A stretch of 64,000 nt of DNA, taken from Mortierella alpina (taxonomy: Eukaryota > Mortierellomycota > Mortierellomycetes > Mortierellales > Mortierellaceae). The notes beneath the pieces are model-generated. The model was not told where the DNA came from, did no database searches, and was given only the letters and a program-made list of their open reading frames with translations. Position numbers and translations under genes: made by a program. Below are positions 54,830 through 64,000 of this stretch, piece by piece. The stretch covers positions 1-64,000 of the forward strand of contig JANATF010000006.1 of the NCBI GenBank assembly GCA_029449245.1, given 5' to 3'. The stretch's first letter is position 1; every line of letters starts with the position of its first letter.

Positions 54830-54861
<32 letters not shown>

Positions 54862-55357
54862 TTGATGGTGAAGCAGCTGCTGCTGTTGTTGTTGCTGTTG
54901 TTGCTGCTGATGCAATTGCTGGAGTTGCATACGCTGCTGAAGCGTCAGCAGAGATAGATTTGGCATCATGCCGGGTGCTCCAGATGTTTGACCCTGCAGG
55001 CCCATCGCCTGGAGCGGGCTATTGTTAGCATTCACTGGAGTGATACGATGTACAAATGGTACAAAACAGGATTAGATACACGAGCATTCAAGAGATGTGC
55101 AGTGCATCGAGACATTTGGCTTGCATGAACGAGATTCGTCCTTTCACTTACCTTGACCTGCCTGTGATCCCGCCTGCTGCTGGTAGGCAAGCTGCTGCTG
55201 TTGCTGCTGTTGTTGTTGAAGCAGCCTGTTTTTGTGCTGCTGCAAAAGTTGTGTCTGCATCAAGAACTGCTGCTGCTGCTGCTGCTGAGGATTAAGGATA
55301 CCGGGCTGGTTGGAGGGCGACATGATATTGGGCGAATTAACGCCTGGCTGCTGCTGC

Positions 55358-55392
<35 letters not shown>

Positions 55393-56300
55393 CAATTGAA
55401 GTTGTTGCTGCTGTTGCTGTATCATCTGAGGCGCCCCGACCGTCAAGTTCGGGATGGGGACCTTCAAGAAGAGTAGTCCAATCAGATTGAACCGCTTCTC
55501 GTTGTAGATCAGAACCATCCCCGCCGTCGGACTGATCTGCGGGAACCGAACGGTCGCCACTACCTTCTTGATGCCCAGGTTTTTGGTTAGAGCGTCAAAA
55601 ATAGAACTGTTCTCGACCGAATTCCCTGCAGAAGGGTAGATATGGATGAACGGCAGGCTGTGAGTCTCGGCAAGCTTCTGGAGCTCGGATGTCTTTGCTG
55701 GCATGTGGCCAGAGATCATGAGTTTCTTGGGCCAAAGTGAAAAGGAGCTAAAGGACCAAACCATCACGGCGACGAACAACAAAACGCGAAAACGGATCGG
55801 TGGATTAGTTTTAAGACATGCTTGCGAAAAAAAAAAGAAATAGAAGCACAGATGAAGGGCACTGAGGTCCAAGATGAACATACTATTCCTCCTCGAGCGA
55901 CTTGTCGATTTTCTTGCCCGCAAATGTTGACACGGAACACACATATTCCCGTGGTGCTTGTCCATTGACAGCATTGATCATCCATGAAATCTCGCCCGAC
56001 CAGACAGGATCTCCTCCCAGTCCATTATTACGCTGCTGTTGCTGGGCCGCCTGTAGTAGAAGCTGGTGCTGCTGGTGCAATGTCTGGAGCTGGCCTTGCT
56101 GCTGCAATAGTGGCTGTGTGCCAGCCGCCTGTGGTCCTGGCTGTGCTTGTGCAGATTGCTGAAGTTGCTGTTGTCCATCCTGTCCCGGCAAACCTGCCTG
56201 CTGCTGTAGCTGTTGCGCCTGCGGCGTTTGCTGAGGCTGCTGTTGGGGTTGCTGTCCCGGTGGCTGCTGCTGCTGCATTTGCAAAAGCTGATTCTGGTTT

Positions 56301-56345
<45 letters not shown>

Positions 56346-57072
56346 TGTTGTTGCAGTAGCTGTTGTTGTCTCTGTTGCAAAATGATATTCTGTAACTGTT
56401 GCACTTGCTGATGTTGGGCCTGTGGTTGTTGCTGTTGCTGGGGTTGCTGCTGTTGTTGTTGCTGGGGCTGCTGCGGCTGAGGCTGTGCCTGCTGCTGTTG
56501 TTGTTGCTGTTGCTGTTGTTGTTGCTGCTGCTGCAGCTGCTGCTGTTGCTGTTGCTGCATTTGCTGTACAGACTGCTGCCGTTGCATGGTCATCAGCGCC
56601 ATTAACTGCTGTTGCTGCTGTTGAGTCAGTGATCCCAAATTGGCACGCTGCTGCAACGCTCGAAGAATTTGAAGTTGTTGCCCAGTCAATTGTGTTTGTG
56701 CGGCTGTGGGATTAGCAGGCAGAGTAGGTGCAGGAGGGCGTCGCTGTTGTTGTTGTTGAACTGCAGCAGAAACTACCGGTGATCCCGTAGCCATGTTGGT
56801 TACGGGGGATCCTCCGTTGCGCTGGATGGGTGATCCGACAACTGTCGATTTTGGTACTAGTGGTGATCCTGCCATTGTGGACGCACCTTGTGGCTGCTGA
56901 TTCTGCGCTGCTTGCGGTTGCCCTGGCAATGGTGGACCTTTGAGATGCTGCTGTTGTTGCTGATATAGATTGTACTCTTGGCCAGTCGTTCCCGGCTGCG
57001 GTTTCGCAGGACTACCATTAACTGCCATAGCAGCAGACGCGGGCGTCTGGTTCATGAAGCCAGGCTGGCTCT

Positions 57073-57167
<95 letters not shown>

Positions 57168-59414
57168 AAGAAGAACTGGCGCTGAAGCTGCTGTTGTTGC
57201 TGCTGTGCGACTTGTCTTTGGGCTGCTTGTAGCTGGGCTTGTTGTACCTGCTGTGCTGCCTGCTGCTGAGCCTGGTGCTGAATTTGCTGCTGCTGAGCTG
57301 CTTGTTGAGCTGTTTTTTGAGCTGCTTGCTGCTGCGGCTGCTGCTGTCCTGGTTGCTGCTTGACCAGAGGTGACATTTGCTGCTCCTGTTGTTGCTGCTG
57401 CTGCTGCTGCTGTTGTTGTTGTTGCAATTGTTGTTGTTGTTGTGCTTGTTGCTGTACAAGATGATGCATATGGGCTTTGTACGCCTGCAGCTGCTGAGGT
57501 GTCAACTGCTGCTGTTGCTGAGGTGTGAGTTGCGGCATTTGTGCGACAGCATGGACTGGCCCTGCCGGTGCGCCCTGCTGCTGTGGCTGCTGCTGTGGCT
57601 GCTGCTGTGGATGTGGAGGTTGTGGGGTTTGCTGAGGTTGGGCCGGTGGTTGTGGTGCAAAGGACGGGCTCTTGGCCTGGGCCGTACCACGGGCCTTGGA
57701 CAGAGCAGGGCTGAGAGACATAGCGCCGTTATTGATGGGAGTTTCGGAGTTGGGCCCGGATGCGGATGGAGTGTCGGATGTGCCCGTCATTCCAAGATCC
57801 TGCACTGCTTTTTGGTCATCGGTCTGCGAATCGATGGCAGCGGGTGCAAGAATAGGAGCTGTTGGAATATGAGTCTCTTCTATCTTTGTCCGTTTTACAG
57901 ACGAGCCTGTCATCTTTGGCGAAGTCCCTGTCGCAGCCGGTGAACTGGCTGACGTCTCCCGCTTAAGGTCCAAGGCTTCCGAGGAGCCATCTCCGAGGGG
58001 TCCTCCTGCTCTCTTGCTAGCGCCATTTACAGCCGGTGCAGTGTGGGTGTCGGCTATCAGCGGCACTACAGCCGCAGGGTTTGCGGCTGGTGGAGGTAAT
58101 GGCAATTGAAATCCAGCTAGTTTGACGACATGAGTCCCCGAGGCTTTTGGTGTCCCGTCCACGATATCGACAGTGGTGCTGTTGACCTGTCAAACGCGTG
58201 GAAGAAAGAGTTTTTTGCGTCAGCAAAAGCTCTCTACACCTGAAAGGACTAAGCGATGGGCCGCCATTCCTCCAGTGTCTAAACGTACCTTCGTCACCAA
58301 TTCGACTAACTCGCTGTGCTCTGATGGTGCAATCAGCGACAATGATATTGAGCGCTAGAGAGAGCACTGAACGTGTTAACCAACGGTTCAGCCATTTCGA
58401 AACAGTCGATCCTATCCATGGTCCCTCTGCTAGCAGTGAGGATGGAGGCGTCTTTCTTACCTCGAGCAGCTCCTGTGCAGTATCATTCAGGCTGTAATTG
58501 TCGTATCGCTCACTTGAATTACATCGGCACCCTGTCAGGTGTGGAGCACTATCCGCGACAAGGATGAGATGTCGCTCGGGTTCGCTCCCGTCACTTTGCC
58601 GAAGCTCGTCGTATTGGTCAAACATCTATAGAGATCAGAAGAGTTGTGGTTCGAGAATGATGAGTCCTGTATCGACAGGCGAGGCACCATTGTCAAGCGA
58701 ACTGCTGTTGTCCACTACTGCGCTCACCTCAAGGGCAGACACCAATCCTTCTGTCACAGCATTGCGGAACACTCCGCCGTATTCAAACTTGATTAGACGC
58801 AGCTCGCGGAGGAACGAGAGCGGGTCGTTGGTAAAGTATCGGGCATCGACCGTCGAGGTTGAGCTGGGCTGATAGTCGCCGTAAATGGCGAGTCCACAGC
58901 GCACAAGTGGCTAGCAGAGGCAACAGGCAGGAGGCAAGAATGGGACAAGGAAGTGATTGGTGAGCGACTAGGATTGCTCCGCAAGTTTCATCTGGCAAGA
59001 CTTTCCACCTTCTCTTACAGCGTCCTTCGGCCGGGGTTGGTTTGTCTCTGGATCGACGGGAGGGGCACGGAAGTGTCTAGACAGGAAGGAGCAGCGGCTG
59101 TCAGTTCCGACGGGTCCGTGAGGAGAGAGACAACAGGCGGCGAAAAGAGGATAGTGAGGTGTGGTCGGGGCTTACCTGAGGATGGGTTCGATGTACGAGA
59201 TGAGGAGTGCCTCAAAGTTGGGGCCCATCCTGGCCGAGTTCTCGATCGCAAACACACACAGGATCTCGTGTCGGCCGCTGGGTGGTCCCGGTGTGGACAC
59301 GCTGTGCAGAGGCATGGGCGAGGCACCTGCGCCGGGCGATGCCAGGCTGAATGCCGGCGATGTTGCAGTTGGCCCCGGGGTGGGTGCCTGGGCGCTGGCG
59401 GCTGCTAGCATCAT
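54787..59414 (-). CDS. Mediator complex subunit 25, Gln-rich
   Basis: Eight minus-strand exons (59176-59414, 59019-59076, 58728-58910, 58461-58625, 58289-58354, 55884-58186, 55152-55747, 54787-55034) encode 1,285 residues. Residues ~50-230 form the von Willebrand A-like domain that anchors MED25 to Mediator (EILCVFAIENSARMGPNFEA, LVRCGLAIYGDYQ, RHLILVADSAP, SISLSLIAPSEHSELVELV). A very long disordered segment (~300-970) is dominated by glutamine tracts encoded by mixed CAG and CAA codons. An activator-interaction (ACID/PTOV-like) beta-barrel follows at ~980-1110 (VWSGEISWMINAV, LWPKKLMISGHMPAKTSEL, GMVLIYNEKRFNLIGLLFLK), itself followed by more glutamine tracts. The 58-bp second exon is needed to keep phase. 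Mediator transmits activator signals to RNA polymerase II in the nucleus. Confidence 0.9.
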
Positions 59415-59883
59415 GGGCAGCAGCTTTTACGTTGAGAGGAGGGGGCTGTTGTGCTGTTGGTCTGTCTCGTGGCTGCAGGCCGAGAGAGCACCTTGGGGAT
59501 GACAACGGGCGGATGGGGTGATCCACAAAGTCTAAAAGGCTAATGTGGTGGCGCTGAGGGATCCAGGCAGAGCACGACGGACACACTCGCGGAGAGACAC
59601 AGGACAGACAGCGGAGACCAGGGTCAAGGAGAGGACACAGGAAGGACACAGGAAGGACACAGGAAGGACAAGGACAGGACAAGGACAGGACTGGGGAAAG
59701 GACAGGGAGAGGAAAACGACGACCAAGGACGAGAAAGGACAAGGCAGAGGAAAAAAGGAACGACACGGCGAAGGCAAGGAAGGACAGAGGGACAGAGGAC
59801 AGGACAGGGGGGGGAAAGCTAGCTTTTTTATATTCAACCTGCGAGCACATCACGTGCAATGCGCGGGGGATATGTTCTTTTTG
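59415..59883. promoter_or_regulatory. MED25 upstream region with GGACA repeats
   Basis: Upstream of the MED25 start the top strand has an 11-bp tandem repeat GGACACAGGAA (about 59634-59667) followed by GGACAAGGACA repeats to about 59695 and looser copies to 59760. In MED25 sense direction these read TGTCC/TTGTCC, the same motif as upstream of SCAP and SSN6. No gene is supported in this stretch. Confidence 0.6.
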
Positions 59884-61192
59884 TCACAGAAACGGGTTCT
59901 GCGCGTCCTCGCCGTCCTGCGTGTCTCTGCCCAGCCGCATCTTGCCCAGCGACAGACTGTCCATCAGGTGCACGAACACGGGCTTGCGGATCGCCTGCAT
60001 CGCAAACAGCCCGCTCAGCTCAATCTCCTCCAGCACACTCGCCTCCAGCACCTCCGCGCCCTGCCCCTGCCGCACCTTGACCCGCGTCAGCGCCTCTTCG
60101 GGCCGTCGCGCCGACACCTGGATCGCCTTGCCCACGAACCTGCTCCCCGCCCGCTGTCCAGCCCGGTCTGGGCCCTGTCCTCCCGCCAACTCCAGATACA
60201 GGGGGAGCACACTCGACTGGATCCACTCGAGCGAGTAGCCCGACCGCTGAAAGAGCCGATCGATCCAATGCACGCTGGTCTTCAACGCCACCCCCTTGGG
60301 CCGGTCCTCGCGGTCCTTGCTGATGATGAAAATCACCTTGCCCTGGATGCCCTCTGGCACTCCCCGCACCTCTGCCTCCGTCTGTTCGACGACACACAAG
60401 AGCTCGGGTCGCGTCAGGCCCCGGGCGGCTGCTAAACTCGTGTACGAGAGAATAGACTCGAGCCGATCGCACTCGGCCTTCAACGAACGCATATGGCGCT
60501 TCGCTGGCCACTGCGCCCAAGAGTCATCCAGTATCAGTCGGGACTGCATAGGCAAAGGTGCGTTCGCAATCTGAATCTCGATCAGTCGCCTCCTGTCAAA
60601 GAGATCCAGCTGGAACGGCTGAGGCAGTAGGCTTCTAGTGTGGGTATCCGACGTCGGTGACAGTACCATTGCCAACACACCTGGCGCAAGATCGCTCTGC
60701 TTCTGCTCTTCCTCCTCCGCAGCTGCAGCACCCTCCACGGGGTCTGTTGCAGTCGATCCATGTCCTTCTCGCGGTCCTGCGCTATACATCTCTGGGACAA
60801 CGCGTACAATCTCCGAGAGGACCTCTGCATGGTATTTTAGGACCGGACAGAAAATATCTATAGGGTGTTGCGTCACAAGAGGATGGATTCTTATCAGTTT
60901 TAGCCGTGCTGATGCGAGAGCCACTCCAAAAGGAACGGCCTTGCTATCGAGATTCAACAAGGGGGGGAGGGTGGGAAAAGCGTGGAGTAGTACCTGAATA
61001 GAGTATAACAAGGTGCCTTTGGGAGCGATCCGTCTCGGACAGCTGCTCCATTTTGCGCATGAGTTTGTCTACCAGAGTCCTGTCGCGCTTACGCTCCAGG
61101 CCAAAGTCTATTGGATCGACTGACTTGACTGCTGCCTCTTGCTCGTCTGAAGTCCTTGAAGAGGAGCTGCCATCCTCTGCATGATGAACCAT
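59884..61192 (-). CDS. Uncharacterised protein (5' end unresolved)
   Basis: Two minus-strand exons are supported, complement(60994-61192) and complement(59884-60908). The intron (GTACTA...CATCAG) joins HLVILYSA to RLKLIRIHPL, which reads naturally. From the ATG at 61192 the product has 407 residues. There is an acidic, Glu/Gln-rich stretch near 130-150 and a beta-rich C-terminal half (GKVIFIISKDREDRPKG, LEWIQSSVLPLYLELAGGQG), ending in FVHLMDSLSLGKMRLGRD. I do not recognise the family; the alternation of short hydrophobic strands suggests an alpha/beta domain. Upstream, 61193-61330 holds another open frame with a plausible peptide (DYFLNFTTVLETSHSAFDES) and an acceptor GTTGCAG, which may be an earlier exon, but I could not join it in phase. 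The 5' end is therefore open. Confidence 0.6.
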
Positions 61193-61329
61193 GCTTGAGT
61201 CGACTCGTCAAAGGCGCTGTGAGATGTCTCGAGTACTGTTGTGAAGTTCAGAAAATAGTCGAGTCCTTGCACTGGCTCTGGCGCTCGCAAAGAGTCATTC
61301 CTCCTCTGGCCGACTGCAACTGGTCAGCG

Positions 61330-61960
61330 ATGGAAGCGAGGTATCCGTGTCCGCGTAGGAGGTGCAATGTGTTGCCAGAGCAAGGCAGGCAGAGATGTCC
61401 AGTGGTGATGGAGCGATGAGAATTTGTTCCCCTGTCCCTGTCGCGATCAGATGGGGGTGATGAGCTTCTGGTCTGTGGATGGCCGTACAAGTGGGATGGA
61501 GAGAAGCAAAAAAAAAAAACGATAGCGCGCGCGAAAAAAAAAAAATTAGCGTTTGTATTTATTTGGCTGCTTGACTTTCGTTTCCTTCTTGCTTCTCTCG
61601 ATTCTTTCTCCTGTCTCCCATTTCTCCATTGCACTCTGCGTGGCCGCTCTCCCCTCCTCCACAGCATCGCGACCTGACTGTCCACACACGCTGGCCACTG
61701 TCCTCGGCCGTCGCCTCGCCCTTGCTTCCTCCATCGCCGTTGGCTCTGCTCCCATCCACGCGTATTGCCATTGACAGGTGCGTCGAGTCAGGGACACGGA
61801 ATTCCGCAAACAATAAACGCCACCAACTCACGCCGATCATGCTAACGCTGTCTCGGGCGACATCCATCCATACCTTCACCCTAGGCTAAGCCGAGACGCA
61901 AGCGAAGGGGGCGGAGAAAGGCTCGAGTCGACGCCAAGCTCTGCAACGCTGCCTCCATCC
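61330..61960. other. Divergent intergenic region
   Basis: Lies between the uncharacterised minus-strand gene and the Mms22-like gene. It contains two poly(A) runs around a GCGCGCGC core (61508-61547). No other feature is seen; both promoters and possibly the missing 5' exons are here. Confidence 0.45.
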
Positions 61961-63920
61961 ATGCTGGACCTCGCAAGCTTGCTCATGCAGCAGCAGCAGC
62001 CTTCTAGCCGGCGCTCGTCAAGCGACTCCTCCAGCAGCAAGAGTATCAGCAGTTCCCGAGACAGTACATCGCCTGATCTCACCCTTCGCTGGCAGGACAG
62101 TGCTATTCTGAAGGCTCTCTCAGAGATACAACTGGATCTTCAGCAGGGCAACCGGCGCAACCAACTAGAGTCCTCCAAAGTACTCGTATGCAGCTCTGCA
62201 GACGAAGTCGATGAAGCCGAGGCTGGAGAGGAAAGAGCCGCCCTGGCAGCGAACCTCGACTCGACAAAGCTCTGGAACTTTGTACCCAGGAAATCGGAAG
62301 GACACCGGCTACAGAATTCGGAAAGCCCACGCATCGCCCTCACCTGCGTGGAGCCAAATTTTGGTTTCGTCCAACACAATCCAAAGCTCCCCAACAAACA
62401 TGCGTCATCCGGGAACGATACCGTTCACTACCATGGTGTTGTGTCTGAAGCGACTGCCACCACTGAGGTAAGAACATTCTGGTCTTGAACAACCCTCGAA
62501 TAGAGGGAGTGATCTGGATTAGAGTCTCACCGGCGCAACATGCCAACCTCAATAGATCGTACCTGCATCTGAGGACGAAGATTCGGATACAACAACGGTC
62601 TGGACGCATGTAGAGGACCCCCCGCAGACACGTTCGCGAATGTCATCTCCACATCCAACAGAACAAAGGACGGGGTCGGATGCAAATGCAGAGTGGTTGC
62701 GCTTGCCAACGCCGGAAAGCGAACCAGCCGCCCCCGACAATCAAACCGTCCAGGAACACTTGGACTCGGGCACTGCGGACTTGATAAGGGAACTTCAGAG
62801 CCAGGTCGATTCAACGACAATGAGATCTTACCCTCTGAGGCAGCGCACTTTCCAACAACAAAAGCCGTACACTGCTGACAAGCAGCAGCATGCTCGACTG
62901 ATCGGGAGCCGAGGCACATCACATCGTTCATCCCGCACGGACGAGTATGCTCGAGAGGAGCGTGCATTACTGAGGCTGCAAGACGACGAGGATGACTCTG
63001 ATTATGAGGAGCGAGCATCGCGCATCACTGAGCATCACTTGATCTCGGGACCGAACAGGACCCCTCATACAATCGATCCCGACATGGATTTCTTCCTTCA
63101 GGATTTGGACGAGGACGATTTACCAACGACGGAGCAGCTGCGACGGCAGTTGCGACCCCAAGAGGACGCTGAAAGGGAGGCAGCTAATAATCGACATCGC
63201 TTGCACCAGCCTCTATCAGTCAAGTTGCCGACCTCGTTGAGCATTCGAGCCAGAAAAAGACTCCAGCGAATAACTATGCAGAGGATGCAGCCATTGGAGC
63301 CACTGGATGCGGAGTCTCTGGATGCAGAACCTCTGGACGCATTATCGAAAAGGATCACGTCAACACACCGCCATCGACGGCGCAGGTCTCTCACACCGGT
63401 TACCATAGAGGACACGGCGGACATATCGCCGCGCGCAACTCAAGCAGCCTCGAACTCCTCCGATAGTGAAGCACCACAGATTCAGGCAGAACCCAAAAAA
63501 ACCAAAAAACATAGGCAACACGTCTTGCCAATGGTTTTCTTCAAACGCAACCTTTTACCAGAGGACGCTGCCGCACTGCGATCACTGCGATCAAAAAAGA
63601 ATCGTTCACAGTCGCCAGAAGCTGGCCATGGAGCTGGGTCGATCCCTATCCAACTCGCGCACCATGCCAAACGACGGATTGGATCAGCGAATCAAAGCGG
63701 ACACGGACTGTCAGACTTTATGGCGCGACTAGCTCAAGACAAGAGCGAGAGTGAAGAGGAACCTTCAAGGCGTCACTTTGACTCTGATAGCGATGTTGTT
63801 GACAACAGAGACTTCCCGGATTATATGGATTCCTTCCCACCAACAAGATACCGCTCACCACCCGTCCGGCCGACGTTAGAGGACACAGAGGCGTTCCGGC
63901 CACAGATACCATTGTCTGAG
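61961..63920 (+). CDS. Probable Mms22/Mus7-family protein, N-terminal part (runs off window)
   Basis: Two exons in phase, 61961-62467 and 62556-63920, give 624 residues before a further intron (GTAACC donor); the gene continues beyond the window. The sequence is Ser/Asp/Glu-rich and mostly disordered. Around residue 235 it reads MRSYPLRQRTFQQQKPYTAD followed by KQQHARL, resembling the conserved RYxLRxRxxxQxxPYTxDKxxY block of fungal Mms22/Mus7, and near residue 500 HVLPMVFFKRNLLPED, like the KGVLPxSFxxL block of the same family. Mms22 is the substrate-adaptor subunit of a cullin (Rtt101-Mms1) ubiquitin ligase that protects stalled replication forks. The identification rests on two short motifs, so it is moderate. 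The start at 61961 is the first ATG in the open frame; an upstream exon is possible. Confidence 0.55.
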
Positions 63921-64000
63921 GTAACCAAGCTGTTGTGATTGTATTAACACCCAGTGCCAGGTACGATACCTCAAGCATTAGCATGCAATACCTTGAAAGC

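Noticed and set aside
54777-57943. Plus-strand poly-Leu, poly-Ala and poly-Cys frames
   Set aside because: They are antisense shadows of MED25 CAG/CAA tracts.
61193-61330. Upstream exon DYFLNFTTVLETSHSAF for the gene at 59884-61192
   Set aside because: Plausible peptide with an acceptor at its start, but no donor gives the right phase into 61192, so it is not included in the model.
1-64000. tRNA or rRNA genes
   Set aside because: Scanning for B-box-like GGTTCGANNCC found only coding-sequence matches; no cloverleaf or rRNA motif was seen.

Overview
This is a chromosome end of a filamentous fungus. It opens at base 1 with about 300 bp of telomeric repeats in the correct orientation (C-rich strand reading inward) and becomes dense with intron-containing, single-copy eukaryotic genes to the right. 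A chitin synthase with a myosin-like motor, a Cyc8/Ssn6 corepressor, a caleosin, a fused SCAP with sterol-sensing domain and WD repeats, and a FANCJ-type helicase suggest an early-diverging filamentous fungus; Mortierellomycota/Mucoromycota is my best guess, not a demonstrated assignment. The telomere unit is TTTTTTAGGG, not the usual fungal TTAGGG.

Left 18 kb (subtelomere): telomere array, then a degenerate ~112-bp tandem repeat. Next comes a nested transposon stack: an 11.7-kb hAT DNA transposon (1203-12886) carrying inverted arrays of a 16-bp repeat just inside both ends; a non-autonomous element (3936-4758, perfect 8-bp target duplication) with the same 11-bp end and its own variant of the 16-bp array, inserted in the last exon of the transposase; and a Ty3/Gypsy chromovirus (5160-11967, apparently identical LTRs, 5-bp target duplication, intact gag-pol) inserted further along the same exon in antisense. 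When both insertions are discounted the transposase frame is continuous. Beyond it lie about 5 kb of non-coding or decayed sequence, including a diverged ~400-500-bp tandem repeat, and a frame-broken Crinkler-type N-terminal domain.

Right 45 kb (core genes): caleosin (-), a possible tiny coiled-coil gene (-), ribosomal protein uL3 (-), V-ATPase subunit G (+), pantothenate synthetase (+), FANCJ/BRIP1 helicase (+), Cyc8/Ssn6 (-), SCAP (+), myosin-motor chitin synthase (-), an uncharacterised KH-like protein (+), Mediator subunit 25 (-), an uncharacterised protein (-), and the 5' part of a probable Mms22/Mus7-family gene (+) cut by the window end. Cyc8 and SCAP are divergent with a shared 660-bp promoter region; FANCJ/Cyc8 and KH/MED25 are convergent. 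Exon limits were derived by hand from GT-AG (twice GC-AG) sites with codon-phase bookkeeping, so all long models are in frame end to end; first exons of RPL3 and VMA10 and the 5' end of the gene at 59884-61192 remain unresolved.

Functional themes include transcription (Cyc8, MED25), sterol sensing (SCAP), wall synthesis (chitin synthase), genome stability (FANCJ, Mms22-like), lipid droplets (caleosin) and coenzyme A synthesis (PanC). No operon-like logic is expected or seen. The most unusual material is the transposon system with matching end arrays and the T6AGGG telomere.
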